DNA from: Brachybacterium endophyticum
GTDB taxonomy: Bacteria; Actinomycetota; Actinomycetes; Actinomycetales; Dermabacteraceae
Reading direction: 5' to 3'
DNA length: 64,000 nt
Assembly: GCF_003130585.1 (NCBI RefSeq)
Contig: NZ_QFKX01000002.1
Location: 806,001 to 870,000, forward strand
The notes under the pieces were generated by a model. It did no database searches. It was given only the letters and a program-made list of their open reading frames with translations, and was not told the origin of the DNA. The translations under genes and the position numbers were made by a program. Shown piece after piece: positions 24,223 through 32,785 of this stretch; positions within the stretch are counted from its first letter, which is position 1, and each line of letters starts with the position of its first letter.

Positions 24223-26784
24223 TCACTCCTTGATGTCGGCCTCCCGGACCCGCAGCTGGCGGGCGACGGTGTCGCGGCCCTCGATGATCGGGCGGCGCAG
24301 CCCGAGCGGGGCCGAGGGGTGGGCGGCGAGCCAGGCGTCGGCCTCCGCGAGCACGGACTCCCCGCCGAACAGCGAGGGGAAGTACCCCTGGATCAGCCGG
24401 TTCGCGATCTCGCTCGACCGCTCGGACCACACGGTCTCGAGCATCTCGAAGTAGCGCGACTCGTACGGGGCGATCAGCTCGCCGTCGTGGACGCGGTCGA
24501 AGCCGATCACCACGGCGCTCAGCGACTCGTTGGGCAGGGTGTCCTCCTCGACGGTGGTCCGCCAGGCCTCGGCCTTGGTCTCCGGCGTGGGCCGCGCGGC
24601 CTTCGCCGTGAGCGCCTTCTTCCGGCCCGACTGGGTGTCGTCGTCGGCGAGCACCGCGTCGATGGCGGCGTCGTCCATCCGTCCCAGGGCCGACAGGGCG
24701 ATCACCAGCGACCAGCGCAGATCGGTGTCGATCGTGCGGCCGGGGAGCGTCACGGTGCCGTCGAGCAGGGACTCGAGGATGCCGGCGTGCTCGTCGGTCG
24801 CGGACATCAGCGCGAACGACTCGGTGAACTGGAGCTGGGCGTCGCTGCCGTCCTCGGCCGCCCGGGCGAGCTCCCACAGCGCGTCGGCGGCCGAGGAGGT
24901 GCGCTCCGCGCGCTCCTCGGGTGCCGCGTAGGGGCCGGCGACCGAGCGCAGCTGGCCCAGCAGGGTGCGCAGCACGCTCGAGGAGTCCTCGCCGGTGATG
25001 TTCGCGAGCACCAGCTGCTGGAAGCGGCGGCTGGGCAGTTCGCCGTCGCGGACCATGTCCCAGGCCGCCGACCAGATCAGGGTCCGGGCCAGCGGGTCCT
25101 CGATGTCGCGCAGGTGCTCCATCGCGATCGCGAGGGAGTCCTCGTCCAGGCGGGTCTTCGCGTAGGCGAGATCGCCGTCGTTGAGCAGCCAGAGGTCCGC
25201 GCCGGCGCCGACGAGCCCGTCGACCTCGGTGACCTCCCCGTCGACGTCGACCTCGATGCTCTCGGTGCGACGCAGCGTTCCGTCGGCAAGCGTGAAGCCG
25301 GCGATGCCCAGACGGTGCGGCCGCAGGGTCGGGTAGTCCGAGGGCGCGGTCTGCTCGATCGAGAACGCGGTCACCGTGCCGTTGGACTCGGTGAGGATCC
25401 GCGGGCGCAGGGTGTTCACGCCCGCGGTCTCGAGCCACAGCTGCGACCAGGAGGCGAGGTCGCGGCCGCTGGTCTCGGTGAGCTCGGCCAGCAGGTCCTT
25501 CAGCTCGGTGTTGGACCAGGCGTGCTTGCGGAAGTAGGAGCGCAGCCCCTCGAAGAAGGCGTCCTTGCCGACGTAGGCGACCAGCTGGCGCAGCACCGAT
25601 GCACCCTTGGCGTAGGTGATGCCGTCGAAGTTCGTCGCCACGGCGTCGAAGTCGACCATGTCGGCCACGATGGGGTGGGTCGAGGGCAGCTGGTCCTGGC
25701 GGTAGGCCCAGGCCTTCTCGGAGCTCGCGAAGGTGGTCCAGGCATCGGTCCACTTCGTCGCCTCGGCGCTGGAGAGCGTGGAGGCGTACTCGGCGAAGGA
25801 CTCGTTCAGCCAGAGGTCGTCCCACCAGCGCATCGTGACCAGGTCGCCGAACCACATGTGCGCGAGCTCGTGGAGGATCGTGAGGTCGCGGCGCTCACGG
25901 ATCGCGTCGGAGACGTCGGAGCGGAACACGTAGGACTCGACGTACGTGATCGCGCCGGGATTCTCCATCGCGCCCATGTTGTACTCCGGCACGAAGACCT
26001 GGTCGTACTTGGGGAACGGGAAGTCGCAGTCGAAGGCTTCCTCGTAGAAGTCGATGCCGGCCTTGGTGACGTCGATGATGTTCTGGGGATCCAGGTGCTC
26101 GGCGAGCGAGGCCCGGGCGTACACACCCATCGGGATCGTGCGACCGTCGCGGGTCGTCACCTCGCCCTCGCCGCCCTGGTAGGTGCCCGCGATCAGCGCG
26201 GTGAGATACGTCGAGATGGTGGTGGTGGGCTCGAAGGTCCAGGTCGCGGTGCCTTCGCCCGCGGGCTCCGGGAGCGGGGTGGGGGAGTTCGAGATGACCC
26301 GCCAGTGATCCGGAGCGGTGATGGTGAAACGGAAGGTCGCCTTGAGATCGGGCTGCTCGAAGTTCGCGAACATGCGACGGGCGTCGGAGACCTCGAACTG
26401 CGTGTAGAGGTAGACCTCGTCGTCGACCGGATCGACGAAGCGGTGCAGCCCCTCGCCGGTGTTCATGTAGGCGCCGTCGGCCAGGATGCGCACGGTGTTC
26501 TCGCCGACGGCGAGCTCGGGCAGCTGCACCCGGGCGCCGTCGAAGCGGGAGGCGGGGTCCTCCAGCAGCTCACCGTTGAGCTCGATCTCCCGCACGCTCG
26601 GGGCGATCAGGTCGACGAAGGTGCCGCGCGCCTCGGTGGCGGAGAAGCGGATGGTCGACTCGGTGACGAACGTGGTGGGACCCGTCGTCAGGTCCAGGCG
26701 CACGTCGTAGGAGTCGGTGGAGAGGAACGCGGCGCGTTCGCGCGCCTCGTCCCGGGTGAGGTTCTCGGAAGGATTCACAGGCAT
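24223..26784 (-). CDS. pepN: Aminopeptidase N (M1 family)
   Basis: Zinc aminopeptidase that removes N-terminal residues from peptides, cytosolic. The 853 aa length fits actinobacterial PepN. Visible are the exopeptidase motif GAMENPG around residue 270, the zinc site HELAHMWFGD followed by WWDDLWLNESFAEY around 300-325 (two His and the downstream Glu), and a long helical C-terminal ERAP1-like domain. The ATG at 26784 (MPVNPSENLTRDEARERAAFL) is chosen because CAGGAT is seven bases upstream and the family N-terminus begins there; an upstream ATG at 26856 lacks support. A 12-bp hairpin follows the gene. Confidence 0.94.
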   Translation of the reverse strand: MPVNPSENLTRDEARERAAFLSTDSYDVRLDLTTGPTTFVTESTIRFSATEARGTFVDLIAPSVREIELNGELLEDPASRFDGARVQLPELAVGENTVRILADGAYMNTGEGLHRFVDPVDDEVYLYTQFEVSDARRMFANFEQPDLKATFRFTITAPDHWRVISNSPTPLPEPAGEGTATWTFEPTTTISTYLTALIAGTYQGGEGEVTTRDGRTIPMGVYARASLAEHLDPQNIIDVTKAGIDFYEEAFDCDFPFPKYDQVFVPEYNMGAMENPGAITYVESYVFRSDVSDAIRERRDLTILHELAHMWFGDLVTMRWWDDLWLNESFAEYASTLSSAEATKWTDAWTTFASSEKAWAYRQDQLPSTHPIVADMVDFDAVATNFDGITYAKGASVLRQLVAYVGKDAFFEGLRSYFRKHAWSNTELKDLLAELTETSGRDLASWSQLWLETAGVNTLRPRILTESNGTVTAFSIEQTAPSDYPTLRPHRLGIAGFTLADGTLRRTESIEVDVDGEVTEVDGLVGAGADLWLLNDGDLAYAKTRLDEDSLAIAMEHLRDIEDPLARTLIWSAAWDMVRDGELPSRRFQQLVLANITGEDSSSVLRTLLGQLRSVAGPYAAPEERAERTSSAADALWELARAAEDGSDAQLQFTESFALMSATDEHAGILESLLDGTVTLPGRTIDTDLRWSLVIALSALGRMDDAAIDAVLADDDTQSGRKKALTAKAARPTPETKAEAWRTTVEEDTLPNESLSAVVIGFDRVHDGELIAPYESRYFEMLETVWSERSSEIANRLIQGYFPSLFGGESVLAEADAWLAAHPSAPLGLRRPIIEGRDTVARQLRVREADIKE

Positions 26785-26791
26785 GATTCCC

Positions 26792-26797
26792 ATCCTG
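26792..26797 (-). promoter_or_regulatory. -10-like element before pepN
   Basis: CAGGAT on the minus strand ends seven bases before the pepN ATG, compatible with leaderless transcription. It matches the consensus only at its second and last positions plus the fifth. Confidence 0.35.
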
Positions 26798-26836
26798 CCA
26801 CCGCGGTGAGGCGCGGCGGACCGGAACCGGAAGGGG

Positions 26837-26901
26837 CCTGTGCGAGGGACCTGCACGAGGGGCCTGTTCGAGGGACCTGTGCGAGGGTCCTGCTCGAGAG
26901 G
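26837..26901. repeat. Five tandem copies of a 13-bp unit
   Basis: Units of the form CCTGnnCGAGGGn repeat five times without gaps between the pepN start and the DUF402 gene. Unit length is not a multiple of three and the stretch is noncoding. No hairpin is formed by single units. Function unknown. Confidence 0.75.
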
Positions 26902-26943
26902 TCGACGGAGGTGTGCCCCGCGCCCCCGTGGATCGCGGACCCG

Positions 26944-27603
26944 TCAGGCCCGACCGGTCAGGTCCAGCTCCCACTCGTAGTGCGCGGGGAGAGGCGGGAT
27001 CGACCAGCTGGGGTCGGGGAAGAAGTGCTCGAAGCCGGCGGAGAACGGGTAGGCCCACTGGGTGATGTCGCGCTCCGCGGTGCGGCCGGCCTCGCGGATG
27101 TCGCGCGCCTCGCCGGACGAGAAGTAGCCGACGCTCTCGGCGCCCTCGAGCTCGTCCTCGTCCTTGTAGTGCCAGTCCCTGCGCGGCAGGACCACGAGGT
27201 CCAGCACGAGGTCACGGGTGCGAACGCCCTCCTCGGTGCGCTCGAAGGGCGTCTCGAGGTTCACGTAGTAACAGCCCAGCGAACCGTCGTCCTTGTAGAA
27301 CAGCCACACCGAGTACGGGCGTCCGGGAAGACCGATCATCAGGATCCCGTTGCCCGTCCACAGCTGCTTGGACTGGACCCGGGGCTGGGTGAACATGCCT
27401 TCGTCTCCCGCACGGCGCAGCGGCGAGCCGTTCTCGAGGACGGGCAGCAGCACCTCGGTGCCGGGGGCGATCCAGACCACGAGGCCGCGCTCGTCGTCGT
27501 CGAGGACCACGGTGCCGGGGCGGACGGTGCGGGTCGGGTGCTGCAGGGTGTAGTAGGTCCAGGTCACCTGGTCGCCGGGTGACCAGTGCGCAGTGGAGGA
27601 CAT
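26944..27603 (-). CDS. DUF402 domain-containing protein
   Basis: A 219 aa cytosolic protein of the DUF402 (FomD-like) family, which includes nucleoside diphosphatases or hydrolases of pyrophosphate-linked compounds. The core includes WLFYKDDGSLGCYYVNLETPFERTEEGVRTRDLVLDLVVLP, matching the metal-binding Asp/Glu-rich part of the family. The ATG at 27603 is chosen because AGGAG precedes it. It stands alone upstream of pepN on the same strand. The specific substrate is unknown. Confidence 0.8.
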   Translation of the reverse strand: MSSTAHWSPGDQVTWTYYTLQHPTRTVRPGTVVLDDDERGLVVWIAPGTEVLLPVLENGSPLRRAGDEGMFTQPRVQSKQLWTGNGILMIGLPGRPYSVWLFYKDDGSLGCYYVNLETPFERTEEGVRTRDLVLDLVVLPRRDWHYKDEDELEGAESVGYFSSGEARDIREAGRTAERDITQWAYPFSAGFEHFFPDPSWSIPPLPAHYEWELDLTGRA

Positions 27604-27758
27604 GACGTCTCCTGGCCGGGTAGGCCCCACGGGGACCCGGGTCGACCGGCCCGTCGGCCCTGGATCTTCACCCCGCGGGGGGAAGGTGTATGGGGCGACC
27701 ATACCTCGCAGTGACGAATGGCATCAGCAACCCCGGAGGACGTGCCCAGGGCGCGTGC

Positions 27759-27808
27759 GCAGGGACGGAGGCGTTCGGCGTGTCGCGCCGAGCTCCCTCC
27801 GTCCCTGC
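27759..27808 (-). terminator. Terminator of the heterodimeric ABC exporter operon
   Basis: GCAGGGACGGAGG (27759-27771) pairs perfectly with its complement (27796-27808), and an inner CGGCG/CGCCG pair extends the structure. It lies 21 bases beyond the stop of the exporter gene. Confidence 0.7.
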
Positions 27809-27829
27809 TGTCTGAGCTGCGAGGACCCC

Positions 27830-29680
27830 TCAGTCGTCCCCGCTCCACGCCGCCCAGAGCTCGGCGTAGACCCCGCCGTGGGCGACGAGGTCCTCGTGCG
27901 GCCCCTGCTCGACGACGCACCCGCCCTCCATCACCAGGATGCGGTCGGCCTCCTTGGCCTGCGACAGGCGGTGGGCGACGATCACGGTGGTGCGGCCACG
28001 CGCGACATGGGTCGCCGCGCGTTCCAGGACGCGTGCCCCGGAGGAGCCCTCGTCGGCCGTGGCCTCGTCCAGCACCAGCACGGCGGGGTCCCGCAGGGCC
28101 ACGCGCGCGAGCGCGAGCTGCTGGGACTGCTCGGCCGTGAGCCGCTCGCCCTTCTCCCCGACCTCGGTGTCCAGGCCGCGGGGGAGCAGGTCGGCCCAGG
28201 CGTCCGCCTCGACCGCCCGCAGCGCGGACCACAGCTCCTCGTCGTCCGCCTCGGGCTTCGCCAGCCGCAGGTCCTCGGCGAGCGTGCCGCGGAAGACGTG
28301 CACGTCCTGGCTGACGATCACGGCGTGATGGCGGATGGATTCGAGGTCCCCGCGGGCGAGGTCCGCCCCGCCGTGCAGCACCGTGCCGTGACGCGGCGTC
28401 AGCGTGCCGGTGATGATCGCGGCGAGCGTCGACTTGCCCGCTCCCGAGGCGCCGACCAGGGCGATCGACTCACCCGGTGCGATGTCCAGGTCGATGGGCT
28501 GCAGCACCGTGCGCTCGGTGCCGTCCTCGTCCTCCCCGTAGGCGTGCGAGACGTCGCGCAGACGGATCGAGGCGTCGGAGGGGACCTCCTCGCCCGGAGA
28601 GGTCGCCGGGTCGATCGACTCGATGACGCCCACCATCCGGGTCAGGCTCGCCGCGGCCGACTGGACGTCGTCGAGGCTGAACAGGAGGTTCATCATCGGC
28701 CACAGCAGGCTGATCAGGTACAGGGCCGCAGCGGTCACGAGTCCCACCGGGGCGCCGCCCACGTGGACCATCGCGTAGCCGAGGACCAGCACCAGGGCGA
28801 TCGAGAGGTTCTCCGGCCACACCACGATCTTCACGACCCGCGTGACCAGCCCCATCACCCGCATGCCGAGCACCGCGGCGGTCTCCGAGAGCACCGCGAC
28901 GTGGCGGGTCTCGCGGCGCTCGATGCCGTAGGCGTGGACGGTGGGGATGCCGTGGATCGCCGAGAGCAGGCCCTGGGCGCGAGCCCCCATCGCCACGCGC
29001 TCGCGGCGGTAGATCGGCGCGGTCCGGCGGATGTACCAGACGCCCGCTGCGGCGTACATCGGCACCACCACGAGCACGAGGATCAGCAGCCACGGCGAGA
29101 GCAGCACCATGCCCACCAGGGTGACGACCACGTAGAACCCCACCTGGATGAGGTTCGGGACCACGTTGTTCACGGCCCGGGCGGTCACGTCGACGTCGTC
29201 GGCCACGCGCGAGAGCGCATCGCCGATGCCGGTGACCTCCATGGTCTGCGCGGGCAGGTCCAGGGCGCGGTCGATGACGTCCTCGCGCATCGCGGCGAGC
29301 ACGCGCTGACCGAGCCCGCTCACCAGCGCCCACCCCAGGGCCGAGAGCACGGCCTGGAGCACGCCGGCGAGCATGATCAGGGCGCCCTGCCGCCACACGG
29401 CCGCGGAGCCCTGATGGCCCTGGACGATGTCGACCGCGCCGCCGATCAGCCGCGGCATCCAGGCGGCGGCGACGGCGCCGCCGACGACGACCAGCACGGT
29501 CAGCACCGTCATCAGCGCGTGCTGGCGGAGACGGCGGCCGAGGTGCGAGAACGACGTGCCCACCGAGGCGATCGGCAGGATCTGGGCGTGCTCGTCGAGC
29601 TGGCGGCGCGCGGTCGCGTCGGACTCCAGCAGGTCCTCGGCCTCGCGGTCCCAGTGGATCGCGGTCATGTCGGGGATCAT
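27830..29680 (-). CDS. ABC exporter subunit with intact Walker motifs and degenerate signature
   Basis: A 616 aa half-transporter: about 60 cytosolic residues, six transmembrane helices, and a C-terminal ATPase. Walker A is GASGAGKST near residue 410 and Walker B with catalytic Glu is VLVLDEAT. The ABC signature, normally LSGGQ, reads TAEQS. The partner gene upstream shows the reverse defect, so together they form one competent ATP site, as in heterodimeric exporters such as TM287/288 or BmrCD. Its ATG overlaps the partner stop as ATGA, so the two are co-translated. The substrate is unknown. Confidence 0.9.
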   Translation of the reverse strand: MIPDMTAIHWDREAEDLLESDATARRQLDEHAQILPIASVGTSFSHLGRRLRQHALMTVLTVLVVVGGAVAAAWMPRLIGGAVDIVQGHQGSAAVWRQGALIMLAGVLQAVLSALGWALVSGLGQRVLAAMREDVIDRALDLPAQTMEVTGIGDALSRVADDVDVTARAVNNVVPNLIQVGFYVVVTLVGMVLLSPWLLILVLVVVPMYAAAGVWYIRRTAPIYRRERVAMGARAQGLLSAIHGIPTVHAYGIERRETRHVAVLSETAAVLGMRVMGLVTRVVKIVVWPENLSIALVLVLGYAMVHVGGAPVGLVTAAALYLISLLWPMMNLLFSLDDVQSAAASLTRMVGVIESIDPATSPGEEVPSDASIRLRDVSHAYGEDEDGTERTVLQPIDLDIAPGESIALVGASGAGKSTLAAIITGTLTPRHGTVLHGGADLARGDLESIRHHAVIVSQDVHVFRGTLAEDLRLAKPEADDEELWSALRAVEADAWADLLPRGLDTEVGEKGERLTAEQSQQLALARVALRDPAVLVLDEATADEGSSGARVLERAATHVARGRTTVIVAHRLSQAKEADRILVMEGGCVVEQGPHEDLVAHGGVYAELWAAWSGDD

Positions 29681-31476
29681 CGGCGCACCATCTCCCGGTA
29701 GTCGTCACGGTCCATCAGGTCCTGGTGCCCGGCGCGCGCGGTGATCCTGCCGCCGCGCACGTAGAGAACCTCGTCGGCCTCGCGAAGCAGCGCGGGGGCA
29801 CGGGTGACCAGCAGGGTCGCCCGATCCTCCTGGCGGCGGGCGGCGACCAGGGCCTCGGCGATGTGCTGCTCGGTGACGGCGTCGACCGCCGTGGTCGGGT
29901 CCTGGAGCACCAGCACGGGCGCATCGGAGGCGACCGCACGGGCGAGCGCGATCCGCTGGCGCTGACCTCCCGAGAGGTTCGCGCCGCGATCCAGGATGCG
30001 GGTGTCGTAACCCTCGGGCAGGATCCGCAGCAGATCGTCGGCCCCGGCGGCGTGCAGCGCGGCGTCGGCCCAGGAGTCGTCGCTGCCGTCGGTCGCGTCG
30101 CTCGCGGGCGCCCGGGTGGCGAGCTGCTCGCGCACCGTGCCGTCGAAGAGGTCGACGACGTGGGGCTCGACGAGCAGGTCGGCGCGGGTGGCGAAGCGCG
30201 AGGTCGCGGTGACCTCCTGGTCGCCCAGGTGGACGCCCGTGTGCTCGCCGCGGCCGCTGACCGCCTCGATCACCGCATCGGCGTCGCGCACGTCGGCGCA
30301 GGCGAGCGCGATCACGCGCCCGTCGGGCACCTCGATGTCGAGCCCCTGCAGGCTGCCGGTGCTGACGCCCCGCAGGTGCAGTCCACCGGCCGACGGGCGC
30401 CGCTCCCCGGGGCGGGACTCCCCGCGCTCGTCGCGGGCGATCTGCAGGTGGCCGACCGTCAGCGCCGGGTCGTCGACCGTGCGTCCGAGGTCCGCGAGCA
30501 GCCGGCGCACGCGATCCGCGGAGGTCGACATGCTGGCCCACCAGATCGGGATCCCCGAGAGCCCCTGCAGCATGCCCATGTTCGAGCGGGCCACACCGAC
30601 CACGGCGATCAGCGTGCCGATCGTCATCTCGTCGGCGACGGTGCGCTGGGCAGCGATGATCACGACCGCGGCCATCATCGCGGCGGTCACCACGGTGGTG
30701 AGGCCGCTGGAGACACCCGAGAACCGGGCGTTGACCAGGGCGGCGTCCAGGGCGATCCGGGATCGGCGGCGGTACTGCACGCGGGCACGGGACTGGACGC
30801 CCAGGCCCTGCAGCACGCGCAGCCCGTGCACGAGGTCGGTCGCGGTGGCGGCGGCGTCGGCGGCGCGGGACTGCTGGGCGTCGTAGCGTGCCGAGAGCAC
30901 CGGGCTGATCACACGGATCACGAGCACCATCACGGCGATCCCGACCAGGGTGGCGACCCCGAGCCAGAGATCGAGCACGGCCAGCCACACCCCGCTGGCG
31001 AGCACCACGGCGGAGGCGGGGAAGGCCCAGGGCAGCATGTCCATCACGTCCGAGGCCTTGTCGGCATCGGAGGTCGCGATCGAGAGCACCTCGCCGGCCG
31101 GGCGCTCGATCGGTCGCGAGCGGGGATCCAGGACCGCGCCGGTGACGGCGACCCGCAGTCGGTGGCGCTCGAACAGTCGAGCGCGCTGGGAGGCGGTGAA
31201 CATGACCGTCCACACCCAGGTGCTGATCAGGCGCATCACGAAGATCCCGGCAGCTCCCAGCACGGTGACGGTGAGGCTGCCGCTGACGATCCCGACGTCG
31301 ATGATGAAGCCCACCAGGATCGGCACCAGCATGTCGACGGCCTCGACGAGCGCGGACGTCGCCATGATCCACGGGATCGAGCGGCGATGGTTGCGCACGA
31401 TCGACCGCATGACGGAGACATGCGGCACGGGAGCGGCGGCGCCTGTCGCACCGGTGGGGGAGAGGGATTCGTGCAC
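29677..31476 (-). CDS. ABC exporter subunit lacking Walker A
   Basis: A 599 aa half-transporter with six predicted transmembrane helices and a C-terminal ATPase-like domain. The signature LSGGQRQRIALARAV is perfect. The Walker A position reads ALACADVRDADAV with no GxxxxGK(S/T), and Walker B is VLVLQDPTT with Asp in place of the catalytic Glu. It probably cannot hydrolyse ATP by itself but provides the signature to its partner. The start is taken as GTG at 31476; there is no good ribosome site, and a start inside the next 25 residues (MRSIVRNHRRS) is possible. It is the first gene of the two-gene operon. Confidence 0.87.
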   Translation of the reverse strand: MHESLSPTGATGAAAPVPHVSVMRSIVRNHRRSIPWIMATSALVEAVDMLVPILVGFIIDVGIVSGSLTVTVLGAAGIFVMRLISTWVWTVMFTASQRARLFERHRLRVAVTGAVLDPRSRPIERPAGEVLSIATSDADKASDVMDMLPWAFPASAVVLASGVWLAVLDLWLGVATLVGIAVMVLVIRVISPVLSARYDAQQSRAADAAATATDLVHGLRVLQGLGVQSRARVQYRRRSRIALDAALVNARFSGVSSGLTTVVTAAMMAAVVIIAAQRTVADEMTIGTLIAVVGVARSNMGMLQGLSGIPIWWASMSTSADRVRRLLADLGRTVDDPALTVGHLQIARDERGESRPGERRPSAGGLHLRGVSTGSLQGLDIEVPDGRVIALACADVRDADAVIEAVSGRGEHTGVHLGDQEVTATSRFATRADLLVEPHVVDLFDGTVREQLATRAPASDATDGSDDSWADAALHAAGADDLLRILPEGYDTRILDRGANLSGGQRQRIALARAVASDAPVLVLQDPTTAVDAVTEQHIAEALVAARRQEDRATLLVTRAPALLREADEVLYVRGGRITARAGHQDLMDRDDYREMVRR

Positions 31477-31695
31477 TCATGAATCCAATCCCGAACCGGC
31501 AGCGGTGGCAATGTCTTTTCCTGCCCGGTTCGTGCCCGTTCGTCGTCCTTCGGCCGGGCCCGCTCGTGTCCGGGTTCCCACGTGGGTGGGAGACCGTCGC
31601 CCGGGAGCCGATGCGCACGTCATCGCGGGCGGTGACAGAATGGGCGCGGACCTCACCCCGACGAGGCCCGCGACCCGACGTGAGAGGAAGCCTCC

Positions 31696-32304
31696 ATGAC
31701 GACACGGCATGTCGAACTGTTCTTCGACCCGATCTGCCCCTGGGCGTGGTTGACCAGTCGCTGGCTGCTGAACGCGGCCCAGGTGCGCGAGGTCGAGGTC
31801 ACCTTCTCCCTGATGTCGCTCGCAGCCCTCAACGAGGGACGCGACCTGGACGCGGGGTACCGCCGCAGCATGGACGACGCCTGGGGCCCCACCCGGGTCG
31901 CGCTCGCCGTCGAGAACGCGGGCGGCAACCAGGACCTCGCCGACTTCTACACGGCGTTCGGTCAGGCCTACCACGTGGGCGGCGAGTCGGATCGCCGGGC
32001 CGCGGCGGTCGCGGCCCTCGCATCGGCCGGGCTGGAGCCGGGCCTGATCGAGGCCTACGGCGACGACTCCTCGGACGACACCCTGCGCAGCAAGCAGAAG
32101 GCGGTCGTGGAGCTCGTGGGCGACGAGGTCGGCACCCCGGTGATCTCCTTCGGCGAGGGCCGTGCCTACTTCGGCCCCGTGATCTCCCCGGCACCCACGG
32201 GCGAGGAAGCCGGCACCCTGTTCGACGGCCTCGAGGCGATGTCCCAGGTGGACGGGTTCTTCGAGCTCAAGCGCAGCCGCACCGTCGGCCCCATCTTCGA
32301 CTGA
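31696..32304 (+). CDS. DsbA-family mycothiol-dependent nitroreductase-like protein
   Basis: A 202 aa thioredoxin-fold protein similar to the mycobacterial mycothiol-dependent reductase Rv2466c: FFDPICPWAWLTSRWLL at 9-25, FSLMSLAALNEGRDLD, WGPTRVALA, and the C-terminal FFELKRSRT. The active-site CPWC of that enzyme is CPWA here (Cys14 retained, resolving Cys replaced by Ala17), so it would work as a monothiol enzyme. It may use mycothiol as reductant and detoxify electrophiles or nitro compounds. An AGAGGAAG site precedes the ATG. rpiB follows after 19 bases, likely in one operon. Confidence 0.85.
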   Translation: MTTRHVELFFDPICPWAWLTSRWLLNAAQVREVEVTFSLMSLAALNEGRDLDAGYRRSMDDAWGPTRVALAVENAGGNQDLADFYTAFGQAYHVGGESDRRAAAVAALASAGLEPGLIEAYGDDSSDDTLRSKQKAVVELVGDEVGTPVISFGEGRAYFGPVISPAPTGEEAGTLFDGLEAMSQVDGFFELKRSRTVGPIFD

Positions 32305-32323
32305 CCCCGGAAGGCAACACCCC

Positions 32324-32785
32324 ATGCACGTTCACATCGGCACCGACCACGCCGGCTTCGAGCTGAAGAACCGGCTCGTGGACTCGCTGACCGCGAAGGG
32401 CCACGAGGTCACCGACCACGGCGCCCACACCTACGAGAAGCTCGACGACTACCCGCCGTTCTGCACCGCGGTGGGCGAGGCCGTGGTCGCCGACCCCGGC
32501 AGCCTCGGCGTGGTCATCGGCGGCTCCGGCAACGGCGAGCAGATCGCCGCGAACAAGGTGGAGGGCGTGCGCGCCGCGCTGGTGTGGAACGAGGACACCG
32601 CGACGCTCGCCCGTCAGCACAACGATGCGAACGTGATCTCCATCGGCGCCCGGCAGCACTCCGAGGAGCAGCTCGAGCACCTCATCGACCTCTTCCTCGC
32701 CGAGCCGTTCAGCGGGGACGAGCGCCACCAGCGTCGTATCGACCTCGTCGGTCTCTACGAGCGCACCGGCGGATACGAGGCCTGA
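32324..32785 (+). CDS. rpiB: Ribose-5-phosphate isomerase B
   Basis: Interconverts ribose 5-phosphate and ribulose 5-phosphate in the pentose phosphate pathway. The 153 aa protein has the RpiB/LacAB fold: GTDHAGFELK near the N-terminus and GGSGNGEQIAANKV at 66-79. As in the mycobacterial enzyme the catalytic base would be the glutamate (E72) instead of the cysteine used in E. coli. Its stop overlaps the ATG of the glycosylase gene (TGATG), so they are coupled. Confidence 0.93.
   Translation: MHVHIGTDHAGFELKNRLVDSLTAKGHEVTDHGAHTYEKLDDYPPFCTAVGEAVVADPGSLGVVIGGSGNGEQIAANKVEGVRAALVWNEDTATLARQHNDANVISIGARQHSEEQLEHLIDLFLAEPFSGDERHQRRIDLVGLYERTGGYEA

Noticed and set aside
24157..27582. Open frame of more than 1100 codons on the plus strand opposite pepN and the DUF402 gene.
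   Set aside because: It is the antisense shadow of pepN in high-GC DNA. It is rich in Gly/Arg/Val/Leu without any domain, while the minus strand encodes complete, motif-bearing proteins.
27593..29701. Open frame of about 700 codons on the plus strand opposite the ABC exporter.
   Set aside because: Composition is His/Arg/Asp/Gly-rich and featureless. The opposite strand has an intact ABC protein.
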